Assembly: GCA_031180665.1 (NCBI GenBank)
Contig: JAPSLP010000028.1
Coordinates: 1 to 64,000, forward strand
Direction: 5' to 3'
From: Cupriavidus sp.
GTDB taxonomy: Bacteria; Pseudomonadota; Gammaproteobacteria; Burkholderiales; Burkholderiaceae
DNA length: 64,000 bases
A program made the translations under genes and the position numbers. Below the pieces are notes generated by a model. It was not told the DNA's origin. It did not search any database and saw only the letters and a program-made list of their open reading frames with translations. This document shows, one piece after another, positions 54,104 through 63,250 of this stretch. Every line of letters starts with the position of its first letter. Position 1 is the first letter of the stretch.

Positions 54104-55041
54104 AGTTCGTAGGCCTCGTGGTCGCCCGCCATCGCCTGCTCGACCAGCTTGCGGTTCAGGGTCGGCGAGAACAGTTCGATGAAGGTATAGACGAAGCTGC
54201 GCAGGTAGGCGCCCTGCTTGACCGCCAGATGCGTCACATTGGTGCCGAACAGGTGGCCGGCCGGGATGCCGCGCAGATTGCGGTCGCGTTCGGGATCGAA
54301 GGCCACGCCGGCGACGATGCCGATGCCCAGGCCGATCTCCACATAGGTCTTGATCACGTCGGCGTCGATGGCCTCCAGCACGATGTCCGGCTCCAGATGC
54401 CGCAATTCGAACGCCTTGTCGATCTTGGACCGGCCGGCGAAGTTCGGGTCGTAAGTGACGATCGGATAACTGACCAGGTCCTCCAGCGACAGATGCGGCT
54501 TGTCGAGCAGCGGATGGTCCGGCGGCGTCACGATGGTGTGCTGCCACTGGTAGCCGGGCAACGACACCAGGTTCTTGTCGCCCGAAATCCCCTCCGTGGC
54601 GATGCCGAGGTCGGCCTGGTCGTGCAGCACCATGTCGGCGATCTGCGCCGGATTGCCCTGCTGGATCGAGAGCCGCACCTTCGGGTAGCGCTTGGTGAAC
54701 TCGCCGATGACCCGGGGCAACGCATAGCGCGCCTGGGTATGCGTGGTCGCGATGGTGAAATTGCCCTGGTCCTGGGCGGCGTAGTCCTTGCCGACCCGTT
54801 TCAGGCTCTCGACTTCCTGCAGGATCTTCTCGACGGAGGTCAGGATGCGGCGGCCGGGCTCGGTCAGGCTGCGGATCCGCTTGCCATGTCGGGTGAAGAT
54901 ATCGACCCCCAGCTCCTCTTCGAGCTCGATGATCGCCTTGGAGACGCCGGGTTGTGACGTATATAGCGCTTTAGCGGCTTCAGTCAGGTTGTAGTTCTGA
55001 CGGACGGCCTCGCGCACGAAGCGGAATTGGTGCAGGTTCAT
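54100..55041 (-). CDS. cysB: CysB-like LysR regulator of sulfur assimilation
   Basis: 313 residues. Starts MNLHQFRFVREAVRQNYNLTEAAKALYTSQPGVSKAIIELEEELG, the diagnostic CysB HTH, with ATTHTQARYALP and VTYDPNFAGRSKIDKAF in the effector domain. CysB activates sulfate assimilation genes in response to acetylserine. Divergent from the cys operon across a 157-base AT-rich gap (around 55042-55130), where its binding sites are expected. Its stop overlaps the methyltransferase start. Confidence 0.92.
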   Translation of the reverse strand: MNLHQFRFVREAVRQNYNLTEAAKALYTSQPGVSKAIIELEEELGVDIFTRHGKRIRSLTEPGRRILTSVEKILQEVESLKRVGKDYAAQDQGNFTIATTHTQARYALPRVIGEFTKRYPKVRLSIQQGNPAQIADMVLHDQADLGIATEGISGDKNLVSLPGYQWQHTIVTPPDHPLLDKPHLSLEDLVSYPIVTYDPNFAGRSKIDKAFELRHLEPDIVLEAIDADVIKTYVEIGLGIGIVAGVAFDPERDRNLRGIPAGHLFGTNVTHLAVKQGAYLRSFVYTFIELFSPTLNRKLVEQAMAGDHEAYEL

Positions 55042-55198
55042 ATATCGTCGTCCGTATAAACAAACAACTTCTTATTAGTTTGAGATATGAGGCGAGTTTA
55101 TTACGATTTGCGAACTTTGTTAATGAACGGCTAGTCCCCGTGCGCCCGGCGTTACATGGCCGGCGCGGCCCGGCGGGGACCCACTTCGGTGCGCCCCC

Positions 55199-55972
55199 AT
55201 GTCCCTGGCCTTTACCGTTTCCGGTCTGTTGGTAGGCGTCCTCGTCGGTCTGACCGGCGTGGGCGGGGGCTCGCTGATGACGCCGCTGCTGACGCTGCTG
55301 TTCGGCTTCTCGCCTGCCACCGCGGTCGGTACCGACCTGGCCTTCGCGGCCATCACCAAGGGTTTCGGCACGCTGGCGCACCGCGCCCACGGCCATATCC
55401 AATGGCAGGTGGTCAAGCGCCTGTGCATCGGCAGCCTGCCGGCGGCGCTGGCGGCCATCCTGGTGCTCAAGAGCGCCGGCGAACTCGACGCCGGCTGGCT
55501 GCACGCGATCCGTCTGTCGATCGGCATCTCGGTGATCCTGACCGTGCTGTCGCTGCTGTTCCGCCGCCAGCTGCTCGCATGGCTGGCCCGCAATCCCCGT
55601 TTCCAGCTGGAAGGCCGCGCCCAGGCGGTGGCCACGGTGATCGTCGGCGTGGTGATCGGCGTGCTGGTCACCGTGTCGTCGATCGGCGCCGGCGCAGTCG
55701 GCGCGACGCTGATCCTGCTGCTGTATCCGCGCATGAAGCCGGCCGAGGTGGCCGGCACCGATATCGCCTACGCGGTGCCGTTGACCGCGCTGGCCGGCCT
55801 GGGCCACGTGTGGCTCGGCACTGTCGACTGGAACCTGCTGCTGGCGCTGCTGGTGGGCTCGATCCCCGGCATCTGGCTGGGTGCGCAACTGTCGCGGGCG
55901 CTGCCCGAGCGGCTGGTGCGCGGCGCGCTGGCCACCACGCTGACGCTGGTGGCGATCAAGCTGGTTTCCTAG
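55199..55972 (+). CDS. TSUP family (TauE/SafE) membrane protein, probable sulfite or sulfur-compound carrier
   Basis: 257 residues, about eight membrane helices. Family motif GLTGVGGGSLMTPLLTLLFGFSPATAVGTDLAFAAITKGFGT repeated in the second half as VSSIGAGAVGATLILLLYP and GTDIAYAVPLTALAGLGH. TSUP proteins move sulfite, sulfonates or related anions. First gene of the cys operon under likely CysB control, so a role in sulfur anion transport is a fair inference. Confidence 0.87.
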   Translation: MSLAFTVSGLLVGVLVGLTGVGGGSLMTPLLTLLFGFSPATAVGTDLAFAAITKGFGTLAHRAHGHIQWQVVKRLCIGSLPAALAAILVLKSAGELDAGWLHAIRLSIGISVILTVLSLLFRRQLLAWLARNPRFQLEGRAQAVATVIVGVVIGVLVTVSSIGAGAVGATLILLLYPRMKPAEVAGTDIAYAVPLTALAGLGHVWLGTVDWNLLLALLVGSIPGIWLGAQLSRALPERLVRGALATTLTLVAIKLVS

Positions 55973-56047
55973 CGCCGGTCCTTGCCCGGCGCCACCGTAC
56001 GAACGAAACACCAACGAACACGAACGCATACTGAACGGACCCACACC

Positions 56048-57727
56048 ATGTATCAGTACGACCAATACGACCAGCGCATCGTTGCCGAGCGCGTCGCACA
56101 GTTCCGTGACCAGGTGCGTCGCCGCCTGTCGGGCGAGCTGACCGAGGAAGAATTCCTGCCGCTGCGCCTGCAGAACGGCCTCTACATGCAGCGCCATGCC
56201 TACATGCTGCGCGTGGCGATTCCCTATGGCCTGCTGGCGTCGAAACAGCTGCGCATGCTGGCGCATCTGGCGCGCCACTACGACCGCGGCTACGGCCACT
56301 TCTCGACGCGCCAGAACATCCAGTACAACTGGATGGAGCTCGAGCGCGTGCCCGATGCGCTGGCCGATCTCGCTTCGGTCGAGATGCATGCGATCCAGAC
56401 CTCGGGCAACTGCGTGCGCAACATCACCACCGACCACTTCGCCGGCGTCGCGCCGGACGAGTCGGTGGACCCGCGCCCGCTGGCCGAGCTGCTGCGCCAG
56501 TGGAGCACCTTCCAGCCCGAATTCGCCTTCCTGCCGCGCAAGTTCAAGATCGCCATCTCCGCCTCGAAGGACGACCGCGCCGTGGTGCAGATGCACGACA
56601 TCGGCGTCTACGCCTACCGCAACGCGGCAGGCGAGCTGCGCCTGAACATCCTGGCCGGCGGCGGCCTGGGCCGTACGCCGATCCTGGGCACGATCATCAA
56701 GCACGATCTGCCGTGGCAGCACATGCTGACCTATATCGAGTCGGCGATCCGCGTCTACAACCGCTATGGCCGCCGCGACAACAAGTACAAGGCTCGCATC
56801 AAGATCCTGGTCAAGGCGCTGGGCGCGGACAAGTTCGCCGAGGAAGTCGAGGCCGAATGGCAGCACAGCAAGGATGGCCCCGGCACGCTGACGCAGGCGG
56901 AGTTCGACCGCGTCGCGCAGTATTTCGCGCCGCCGGCCTATGAGAAGCTGCCCGACACCGACACCGCGTTCGAGAAGCATCTGCTGGAAGACAAGGCCTT
57001 CGCCCGCTGGGTCCGCCGCAGCGTGCACGGCCACAAGGTGCCGGGCTATGCCGCGGTGACGCTGTCGACCAAGCCCGGCGTGGCCGCGCCCCCGGGCGAC
57101 GTGACGGCCGAGCAGATGGAGCTGGTGGCCGACTGGGCCGATCGCTTCGGCTACGGCGAGCTGCGCGTCGCGCACGAACAGAACCTGGTGCTGCCGGATG
57201 TGCGCAAGCGCGACCTGTACGCGCTGTGGCAGCTGGCCAAGGCCAACGGCCTGGCCACGCCGAACATCGGCCTGCTGACCGACATCATCGCGTGCCCCGG
57301 CGGCGATTTCTGCTCGCTGGCCAATGCCAAGTCGATCCCGATCGCGCAGGCCATCCAGCAGCGCTTCGACGATCTGGACTTCGTGCACGACCTCGGCGAG
57401 GTCTCGCTGAACATCTCGGGCTGCATCAACGCCTGCGGCCACCACCACGTCGGCAACATCGGCGTGCTCGGCGTCGACAAGGACGGCGAGGAGTGGTACC
57501 AGGTCACGCTCGGCGGCGCGCAAGGCAACCAGACCGCGCTGGGCAAGGTGATCGGCCCGTCGTTCAAGGCCGAAGAAATGCCGGACGTGGTCAGCCGCAT
57601 CATCGAGACCTTCGTCGAGCACCGCATCGAGGACGAACGCTTCATCGACACCTTCGGCCGCATCGGCGTCGCGCCCTTCAAGGAGCGCGTCTACGCGAAC
57701 AAGCAGCGCGAACGCGCCGAAGCCTGA
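56048..57727 (+). CDS. cysI: Sulfite reductase hemoprotein (CysI/NirA family)
   Basis: 559 residues from ATG 56048. Siroheme and 4Fe-4S ligands: Cys416 and Cys422 in ACPGGDFCSLANAKS and Cys459 and Cys463 in NISGCINACGHHHVGN. Earlier GHFSTRQNIQYNWMELERVPD and TSGNCVRNITTD are conserved. Reduces sulfite to sulfide with six electrons. No cysJ is present, so electrons probably come from ferredoxin or another donor. Next to cysH and cysDN, so sulfite rather than nitrite. Confidence 0.92.
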   Translation: MYQYDQYDQRIVAERVAQFRDQVRRRLSGELTEEEFLPLRLQNGLYMQRHAYMLRVAIPYGLLASKQLRMLAHLARHYDRGYGHFSTRQNIQYNWMELERVPDALADLASVEMHAIQTSGNCVRNITTDHFAGVAPDESVDPRPLAELLRQWSTFQPEFAFLPRKFKIAISASKDDRAVVQMHDIGVYAYRNAAGELRLNILAGGGLGRTPILGTIIKHDLPWQHMLTYIESAIRVYNRYGRRDNKYKARIKILVKALGADKFAEEVEAEWQHSKDGPGTLTQAEFDRVAQYFAPPAYEKLPDTDTAFEKHLLEDKAFARWVRRSVHGHKVPGYAAVTLSTKPGVAAPPGDVTAEQMELVADWADRFGYGELRVAHEQNLVLPDVRKRDLYALWQLAKANGLATPNIGLLTDIIACPGGDFCSLANAKSIPIAQAIQQRFDDLDFVHDLGEVSLNISGCINACGHHHVGNIGVLGVDKDGEEWYQVTLGGAQGNQTALGKVIGPSFKAEEMPDVVSRIIETFVEHRIEDERFIDTFGRIGVAPFKERVYANKQRERAEA

Positions 57728-57766
57728 TTGACGGCATCGACGACAGCAAACGCATCGAGAACGAAT

Positions 57767-58345
57767 ATGGCAAAGATCATCCAACTGCAACGCGCCGACG
57801 GCGGCCAGGCCGCCGTGCCGGCGATCGTCGATGACGCGTGGACCGTGCTGCGCGGCGCCGACGGCCAGGCCCCGACCGACGAGCAGATCGCCGCGGCGGC
57901 ATCGAGCCAGGACGCGGTGCTGTTCCCGCTGCCGGTCTGGCTGGCGCACAAGGACGGCCTGCTGGCCGGCCGCGACGCGGCCAGCACCGGTATCTGGCTG
58001 GCGCCGGATGACGAGCCGGGCGACGTTGCCGGCGAACTGGACCGCGTAGCGCTGCTGGCGGTGGACTTCCCGGTGTTCCGCGACGGCCGCGGCTTTTCCA
58101 CCGCGTATCTGCTGCGCACCCGCTATGGCTGGAAGGGCCAGCTGCGCGCGATCGGCGACGTGCTGCGCGACCAGCTGAACTTCATGAAGCGCTGCGGCTT
58201 CGACGCCTTCGCCGTGCGCGCCGACAAGAACATCGAGGACGCGCTCAAGGGCTTCAGCGAATTCACCGTGACCTACCAGGCCTCGGTGGACGAGCCGCTG
58301 CCCCTGTTCCGCCGGGCGCGCGCCGAACAGCGGGAATCGGCATGA
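57767..58345 (+). CDS. DUF934 family protein of the sulfate assimilation operon
   Basis: 192 residues from ATG 57767. Conserved DUF934 segments: LLAVDFPVFRDGRGFSTAYLLRTRYGWKGQLRAIGDVLRDQLNFMKRCGFDAFAVR. It is found between cysI and cysH in many beta- and alphaproteobacteria and is presumed to help sulfite reduction, perhaps in electron delivery given the missing CysJ. The exact role is not known. The stop overlaps the cysH ATG. Confidence 0.9.
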   Translation: MAKIIQLQRADGGQAAVPAIVDDAWTVLRGADGQAPTDEQIAAAASSQDAVLFPLPVWLAHKDGLLAGRDAASTGIWLAPDDEPGDVAGELDRVALLAVDFPVFRDGRGFSTAYLLRTRYGWKGQLRAIGDVLRDQLNFMKRCGFDAFAVRADKNIEDALKGFSEFTVTYQASVDEPLPLFRRARAEQRESA

Positions 58346-59169
58346 GCGTGATTCCGATCGTCGAACTGCCGGCGACCGCTTCCGACGCTTCCGAGGCGTT
58401 CGAGGCCCCGGCCGCCTCGCCGCTGCGCCCCGCGCTGTGGACCGCGCCGGAATACACCGGCAGCACCGCCGCGCTCGAGGCCAAGGAGGCCGCGCTGGCC
58501 GAGCGGCTCGAAGCGATCGCGGGCCGCTTCTACCGCGCCCGCTTTGCGTCGAGCCTGGCCGCCGAGGACATGGTGATCACCGACGCGATCCTGCGCGGCT
58601 CGCCCGCGCTGCGCGCCGGCATTCGCGTCTTCACGCTGGCGACCGGCCGCCTGCACGCCGAGACGCTGGCGATGCTCGACGAGGTCAAGGCGCACTACGG
58701 CTACGAGATCGAGCGCTTCACGCCCGATGCCGAAGCGGTCGAGAACTATGTGCGCAAGCACGGCCTGAACGCCTTCTACGACAGCGTGGAGCTGCGCAAG
58801 GAATGCTGCGGCATCCGCAAGGTCGAGCCGCTGAACCGTGCGTTGTCGCATGCCGATGCGTGGCTGACCGGCCAGCGCCGGGAGCAGGCCGTCACGCGGG
58901 CGGACCTGCCGTTCGAGGAAATCGACGAGGCGCGCGGCATTCCGAAGTTCAATCCGCTCGCGGACTGGACCGAGGCCGAGGTGTGGGCCTATCTCAAGCG
59001 CCATGCGGTGCCGATCAACGCGCTGCATGCCAAGGGATATCCCAGCATCGGCTGCGAACCGTGTACGCGCGCCGTGCGCGCCGGCGAGGACGTGCGCGCC
59101 GGCCGCTGGTGGTGGGAAAGCCGCGACTCGAAAGAGTGCGGCCTGCACGAACAGAACATCAAGCATTGA
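58342..59169 (+). CDS. cysH: Adenylyl-sulfate (APS) reductase, CysH family
   Basis: 275 residues. Contains the four-cysteine iron-sulfur signature that marks APS-specific enzymes: Cys155-Cys156 in KECCGIRKVEPL and Cys238/Cys241 in GCEPCTRA; catalytic Cys266 in SKECGLHEQ. PAPS reductases lack the first pairs. It reduces APS to sulfite with thioredoxin. This agrees with the absence of cysC in the operon. Confidence 0.93.
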   Translation: MSVIPIVELPATASDASEAFEAPAASPLRPALWTAPEYTGSTAALEAKEAALAERLEAIAGRFYRARFASSLAAEDMVITDAILRGSPALRAGIRVFTLATGRLHAETLAMLDEVKAHYGYEIERFTPDAEAVENYVRKHGLNAFYDSVELRKECCGIRKVEPLNRALSHADAWLTGQRREQAVTRADLPFEEIDEARGIPKFNPLADWTEAEVWAYLKRHAVPINALHAKGYPSIGCEPCTRAVRAGEDVRAGRWWWESRDSKECGLHEQNIKH

Positions 59170-59177
59170 GGCCACAG

Positions 59178-60164
59178 ATGGGCATCATGAACGAACTCCA
59201 GGCCGGCGCCGCGGCCACGCGCGACGGCAATCCCGACATCGCGCACCTGATCGAGGTGCAGAACGACCACCTGGACCGGCTCGAGGCCGAGTCGATCTAC
59301 ATCATCCGCGAGGTTGCCGCCGAGTGCCGCAATCCGGCGCTGCTGTTCTCCGGCGGCAAGGATTCGATCGTGATGCTGCATCTGGCGCTGAAGGCGTTCC
59401 GGCTCGGCAACCGCAAGATCGAGCTGCCGTTTCCGCTGGTGCATATCGACACGGGTCACAACTATCCCGAGGTGATCGCCTTCCGTGACCAGCGTGTGGC
59501 CGAGATCGGCGCGCGGCTGGTGGTCGGCCACGTCGAGGATTCGATCAAGCGCGGCACCGTGCGGCTGCGCAAGGAAACCGATTCGCGCAACGCGGCCCAG
59601 GCGGTCACGCTGCTGGAAACGATCGAGCAGCACCAGTTCGACGCGCTGATGGGTGGCGCCCGCCGCGACGAGGAGAAGGCGCGCGCCAAGGAACGCATCT
59701 TCTCGTTCCGCGACGAGTTCGGCCAATGGGATCCGAAGGCGCAGCGGCCCGAGCTGTGGAGCCTGTACAACGCCCGCATGGCGCCGGGCGAGCAGATGCG
59801 CGTGTTCCCCATCTCGAACTGGACCGAGCTGGACGTGTGGCAATACATCGCCCGCGAGAACCTGGCACTGCCGCCGATCTACTACGCGCACCAGCGCGAA
59901 GTGGTCCGCCGCAACGGCCTGCTGGTGCCGGTGACGCCGCTGACGCCGAAGCAGGAGGGCGACGCCAGCGAGGTGCTGTCGGTGCGCTTCCGCACGGTCG
60001 GCGACATCAGCTGCACCTGCCCGGTGGCCAGCACCGCCGCGACGCCGGTCGAGATCATCGCCGAGACCGCCGTCACCGAGATCACCGAGCGCGGCGCCAC
60101 GCGCATGGACGACCAGACCAGCGAAGCGTCGATGGAACGCCGCAAGAAGGAAGGCTACTTCTGA
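59178..60164 (+). CDS. cysD: Sulfate adenylyltransferase small subunit
   Basis: 328 residues from ATG 59178, favoured by GAGG six bases upstream (ATG 59187 is an alternative; the long upstream open frame overlaps cysH). PP-loop SGGKDS at 58-63, HIDTGHNYPEVI, and the C-terminal KKEGYF typical of CysD. Makes APS from ATP and sulfate together with CysN. Confidence 0.95.
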   Translation: MGIMNELQAGAAATRDGNPDIAHLIEVQNDHLDRLEAESIYIIREVAAECRNPALLFSGGKDSIVMLHLALKAFRLGNRKIELPFPLVHIDTGHNYPEVIAFRDQRVAEIGARLVVGHVEDSIKRGTVRLRKETDSRNAAQAVTLLETIEQHQFDALMGGARRDEEKARAKERIFSFRDEFGQWDPKAQRPELWSLYNARMAPGEQMRVFPISNWTELDVWQYIARENLALPPIYYAHQREVVRRNGLLVPVTPLTPKQEGDASEVLSVRFRTVGDISCTCPVASTAATPVEIIAETAVTEITERGATRMDDQTSEASMERRKKEGYF

Positions 60165-60207
60165 GCCGGACCGATCCAGCGACATTGACGCACGCCGCGA
60201 CGCAAGC

Positions 60208-60243
60208 AACGACGCCAGTAACGACGCCAGTAACGACGCAAGC
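60208..60243. repeat. 12-base tandem repeat between cysD and cysN
   Basis: AACGACGCCAGT twice, then a third copy diverged at its end; flanking ACGC-rich sequence looks like older copies. It occupies a third of the 106-base spacer. Confidence 0.85.
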
Positions 60244-60270
60244 CGCGACGCCCCGAGACAGGATTGCATC

Positions 60271-61587
60271 ATGACCACCCAAGCCGCCCACCAGGGCCTT
60301 CTGCGTTTCATCACCGCCGGTTCGGTCGACGACGGCAAGAGCACGCTGATCGGCCGCCTGCTGTATGACAGCAAGGCGGTGCTGTCGGACCAGCTGACCG
60401 CGCTGGCCAATGCCAAGAACAAGCGCACCGCCGGCGAGCAGATCGACTTCTCGCTGCTGACCGACGGCCTCGAGGCCGAGCGCGAGCAGGGCATCACGAT
60501 CGACGTGGCCTACCGCTACTTCTCGACCGCGCGCCGCAAGTTCATCATCGCGGATACGCCGGGCCATGAGCAGTACACCCGCAACATGGTCACCGGCGCA
60601 TCGACCGCGCACGCCGCGATCGTGCTGATCGACGCCACCCGCGTGACCGTCGCCGATGGCCGCGCCCAGCTGCTGGCGCAGACCAAGCGCCATACCGCGA
60701 TCGTCAAGCTGCTCGAGCTGCAGCACGTGATCGTCGCGGTCAACAAGATGGATCTGGTCGACTACAGCGAACAGCGATTCAACGAGATCCGTACCGCTTA
60801 TGCCGAGCTGGCCAGCCAGCTGGGGCTGAAGGATGTGCGTTACGTGCCGGTGTCCGCGCTGCGCGGCGACAACATCGTGCACGCGAGCGAGGCGATGCCG
60901 TGGTATCAGGGCGAACCGCTGCTGCCGCTGCTCGAGGCGCTGCCCGTCGAGGAGGTCGCGCCGCAGGGCGAGACCGCGCTGCGTTTCCCGGTGCAACTGG
61001 TGATTCGCCAGGACGGCGCGCAGTCGGACGATTTCCGCGGTTATGCCGGCCGCGTCGAGGCGGGCACGGTCCGCGTCGGACAGGCCGTGCGCGTGCTGCC
61101 GGCCAACCGCGAGGCGGTGGTCGCCGAGGTGCTGACGCCGAACGGCGCGGCCGAGGAGGCGAGCGCCGGCGAGACCGTCACCATTCGGCTGGCGGAGGAC
61201 GTCGATGTATCGCGCGGTGACATGTTCGTGGCCGCCGCCGCCCCACAAAGCGAGCAGGCGCTGCCGGCGAAGAAGCTGCAGGCGGACCTGTGCTGGTTCG
61301 ACGATGCGGCGCTGAACACCGCGCGCAAATACGTGCTCAAGCACACCACCGCCAGCGTGTTCGCGCGCGTGTCGGCGGTCGACCGCGTGCTCGACGTGCA
61401 TACGCTGTCGCACGAGACCGGCTGCCACGACATCGGCCTGAACGACATCGGCTCGGTGCAGATCACGCTGCAGAAGCCGGTGGTCTGCGATGTGTACAGC
61501 GACAACCCCGCCACCGGTGCATTCGTGCTGATCGACGAGGCGACCAATCACACGGTCGCCGCGGGCATGATCCGTGCATATTCCTGA
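60271..61587 (+). CDS. cysN: Sulfate adenylyltransferase GTPase subunit
   Basis: 438 residues. EF-Tu-like GTPase: G1 GSVDDGKSTLIGRLLYD near 14-30, G3 DTPGHEQYTRNM, G4 NKMDLVD; then domain II/III to NHTVAAGMI. GTP hydrolysis drives APS synthesis by CysD. It is the stand-alone form with no APS kinase (CysC) domain at the C terminus, consistent with an APS-reductase pathway. Confidence 0.95.
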   Translation: MTTQAAHQGLLRFITAGSVDDGKSTLIGRLLYDSKAVLSDQLTALANAKNKRTAGEQIDFSLLTDGLEAEREQGITIDVAYRYFSTARRKFIIADTPGHEQYTRNMVTGASTAHAAIVLIDATRVTVADGRAQLLAQTKRHTAIVKLLELQHVIVAVNKMDLVDYSEQRFNEIRTAYAELASQLGLKDVRYVPVSALRGDNIVHASEAMPWYQGEPLLPLLEALPVEEVAPQGETALRFPVQLVIRQDGAQSDDFRGYAGRVEAGTVRVGQAVRVLPANREAVVAEVLTPNGAAEEASAGETVTIRLAEDVDVSRGDMFVAAAAPQSEQALPAKKLQADLCWFDDAALNTARKYVLKHTTASVFARVSAVDRVLDVHTLSHETGCHDIGLNDIGSVQITLQKPVVCDVYSDNPATGAFVLIDEATNHTVAAGMIRAYS

Positions 61588-61635
61588 GATCGAAGCGAGA
61601 TCGAAGTCGATCCGGGAATCACGAGGAGCAGCAAT

Positions 61636-62400
61636 ATGGGCAAGGTCTACCTGATCGGCGCCGGTCCCGGCGCGGCGGACCTCATTACGGTGCGTGGTGC
61701 ACGACTATTGGGCGAAGCCGAAGTGGTGCTGCACGATGCGCTGGTGTCGCCCGAGATGCTGGAATGGTGTCCCCAGGCCCGGCTGGTCGAGGTGGGCAAG
61801 CGCTGCGGCAAGCGCTCGACGGCGCAGCTCTTCATCAACCGGCAGATCGTCGACCTGGCGCGCAAGCACGAGCGTGTGGTGCGCCTGAAGGGCGGCGATC
61901 CGATGCTGTTCGGCCGCGCCGACGAGGAATTGCAGGCGCTGGAAGAGGCGGGCATCGCGTACGAGATCGTGCCGGGCATCACGGCGGCCCTGGCCGCCGC
62001 GTCGGCGATCGCGCGTCCGCTGACCAAGCGCGGCGTATCGCGCAGCGTGGCGTTTGCCACCCAGGCGAAGGCGCCCGACACCATCGACGTGGAGGCCGAC
62101 GTCAAGGCCGATACGCTGGTCTACTACATGGGCCGCGACCAGGCCGCAGCCATCGCCTCGCAACTGATCGCACACGGCAAGCCGGCATCGACGCCCGCCT
62201 GGGTGGTGGAAGCCGCCACGACTGCGCACCAGCGCAGCCGGCAATTCACGCTGCGGCAAATGGCGGCTGGCGAAGCCGCGGCATGGATCGATCCGCAACA
62301 TCCGAGCCTGCTGATGATCGGCGAGGCGCTGGGTGGGCGGGCCAGTGGTGTAGCGGAAGACGATCTGCAGGAATCGGAGCGGCATCCTCGCGCGGCTTGA
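61636..62400 (+). CDS. cobA: Uroporphyrinogen-III C-methyltransferase
   Basis: 254 residues. SUMT signatures: VYLIGAGPGAADLITVRGARLL at the start, RLKGGDPMLFGRADEE, and VPGITAALAAASAIARPLTKRG. Makes precorrin-2, precursor of siroheme for CysI. Single-domain, lacking the CysG dehydrogenase/ferrochelatase part, which must be encoded elsewhere. AGGAG precedes the ATG. Confidence 0.94.
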   Translation: MGKVYLIGAGPGAADLITVRGARLLGEAEVVLHDALVSPEMLEWCPQARLVEVGKRCGKRSTAQLFINRQIVDLARKHERVVRLKGGDPMLFGRADEELQALEEAGIAYEIVPGITAALAAASAIARPLTKRGVSRSVAFATQAKAPDTIDVEADVKADTLVYYMGRDQAAAIASQLIAHGKPASTPAWVVEAATTAHQRSRQFTLRQMAAGEAAAWIDPQHPSLLMIGEALGGRASGVAEDDLQESERHPRAA

Positions 62401-62442
62401 GTGGATATGCAGCCGCGGGACCGCCGCCTATAGCCCCCCGCT

Positions 62443-62585
62443 GGTTTTCTCCCCTCTCCCGCTTGCGGGAGAGGGGCGGGGGAGAGGGCAAACGGCATCC
62501 GTTCAGGCGATAGCGCATCGCAGTGCCCACCGCCCTTTCCCTCTCCCCCAACCCCTCTCCCGCTGGGTGGGGAGGGGAGAAAACC
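62443..62585. repeat. REP-like inverted doublet downstream of cobA
   Basis: A 143-base element bounded by perfect 14-base inverted ends GGTTTTCTCCCCTC (62443-62456) and GAGGGGAGAAAACC (62572-62585). It includes a hairpin of 12-base arms CCCCTCTCCCGC/GCGGGAGAGGGG (62451-62476) and a degenerate second copy. Same family as the element at 18384-18564. Located between convergent genes, so it may also stop transcription. Confidence 0.8.
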
Positions 62586-62633
62586 CTCAGCGCCAATCCC
62601 TCTCCTGCCCGTTGCAAGCAGGTGGCAAACCAC

Positions 62634-63221
62634 TCAGCGCGCTGCGCCTTCCCTCGTAATCTCCACCGTCTCCCGATAAACGATCCTCGCCATCTGGCCC
62701 GGCCGCAGCCCGGCCACGTCGATCGAGATATCGTCCGCCCGAGCCGCGTGCTCCGCGTTGCGCGGGCCGCGGAACGTCACCGTGCGTCCGATCGGATCGA
62801 CCGCGACGATTTCGGCGGTGGCCGTGGTGGTGATCTCGCGCACCACGCCGGGCCGGCCGTCGTCGAGACGGCGCGAGAGCCGGTCCACCGATTCGGCGGT
62901 CGCGACATGGCGGCTCGCCAGCGGCTCCAGTTTCGTGATTCGCGCCGGGCCGTGCGTCACCGTCAGGCGGTCGCCGGCGTTGACCGTACCGAAATGGCGC
63001 GCCTCGTCGCCGGTCATCAACTCGGTCAGCTGACCCTGCGGTCCACGCACCAGCACCGCATTGGAGGCGTCGATGCGGACGACCTCCGCCGCGGAGGTGG
63101 CGGGCGCGGTCTGTGCGTTCACGCCGCCGATGGCGCCGGCTGCCAACGCGCAGGTCGCCACGCAGGCCAGCGCCAGCGCGCGCGCCCCGCGTCGTATCGT
63201 GTTGTCTCGATCGTTCCGCAT
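62634..63221 (-). CDS. Hypothetical secreted protein
   Basis: 195 residues. Signal peptide of about 37 residues ending VNAQ before TAPATS; the rest is hydrophilic and beta-rich in appearance (VVRIDASNAVLVRGPQGQLTELMTGDEARHFGTVNAGDRLTV, REITTTATAEIVAVDPIGRTVTFRGPRN). The pattern of short strands with VxAVDPxxRTVTFRGP resembles small periplasmic beta-barrel (OB-like) proteins of unknown role seen in Burkholderiaceae. Thirty bases before ruvB's stop on the same strand, i.e. downstream of ruvB. Confidence 0.7.
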   Translation of the reverse strand: MRNDRDNTIRRGARALALACVATCALAAGAIGGVNAQTAPATSAAEVVRIDASNAVLVRGPQGQLTELMTGDEARHFGTVNAGDRLTVTHGPARITKLEPLASRHVATAESVDRLSRRLDDGRPGVVREITTTATAEIVAVDPIGRTVTFRGPRNAEHAARADDISIDVAGLRPGQMARIVYRETVEITREGAAR

Positions 63222-63250
63222 CGGCGCCTCCAGGTGGGTTTATCCGGCGG

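Noticed and set aside
61290..62513. Long plus-strand frame over cysN and cobA
   Set aside because: Out-of-frame shadow; both real genes have clear motifs in other frames.
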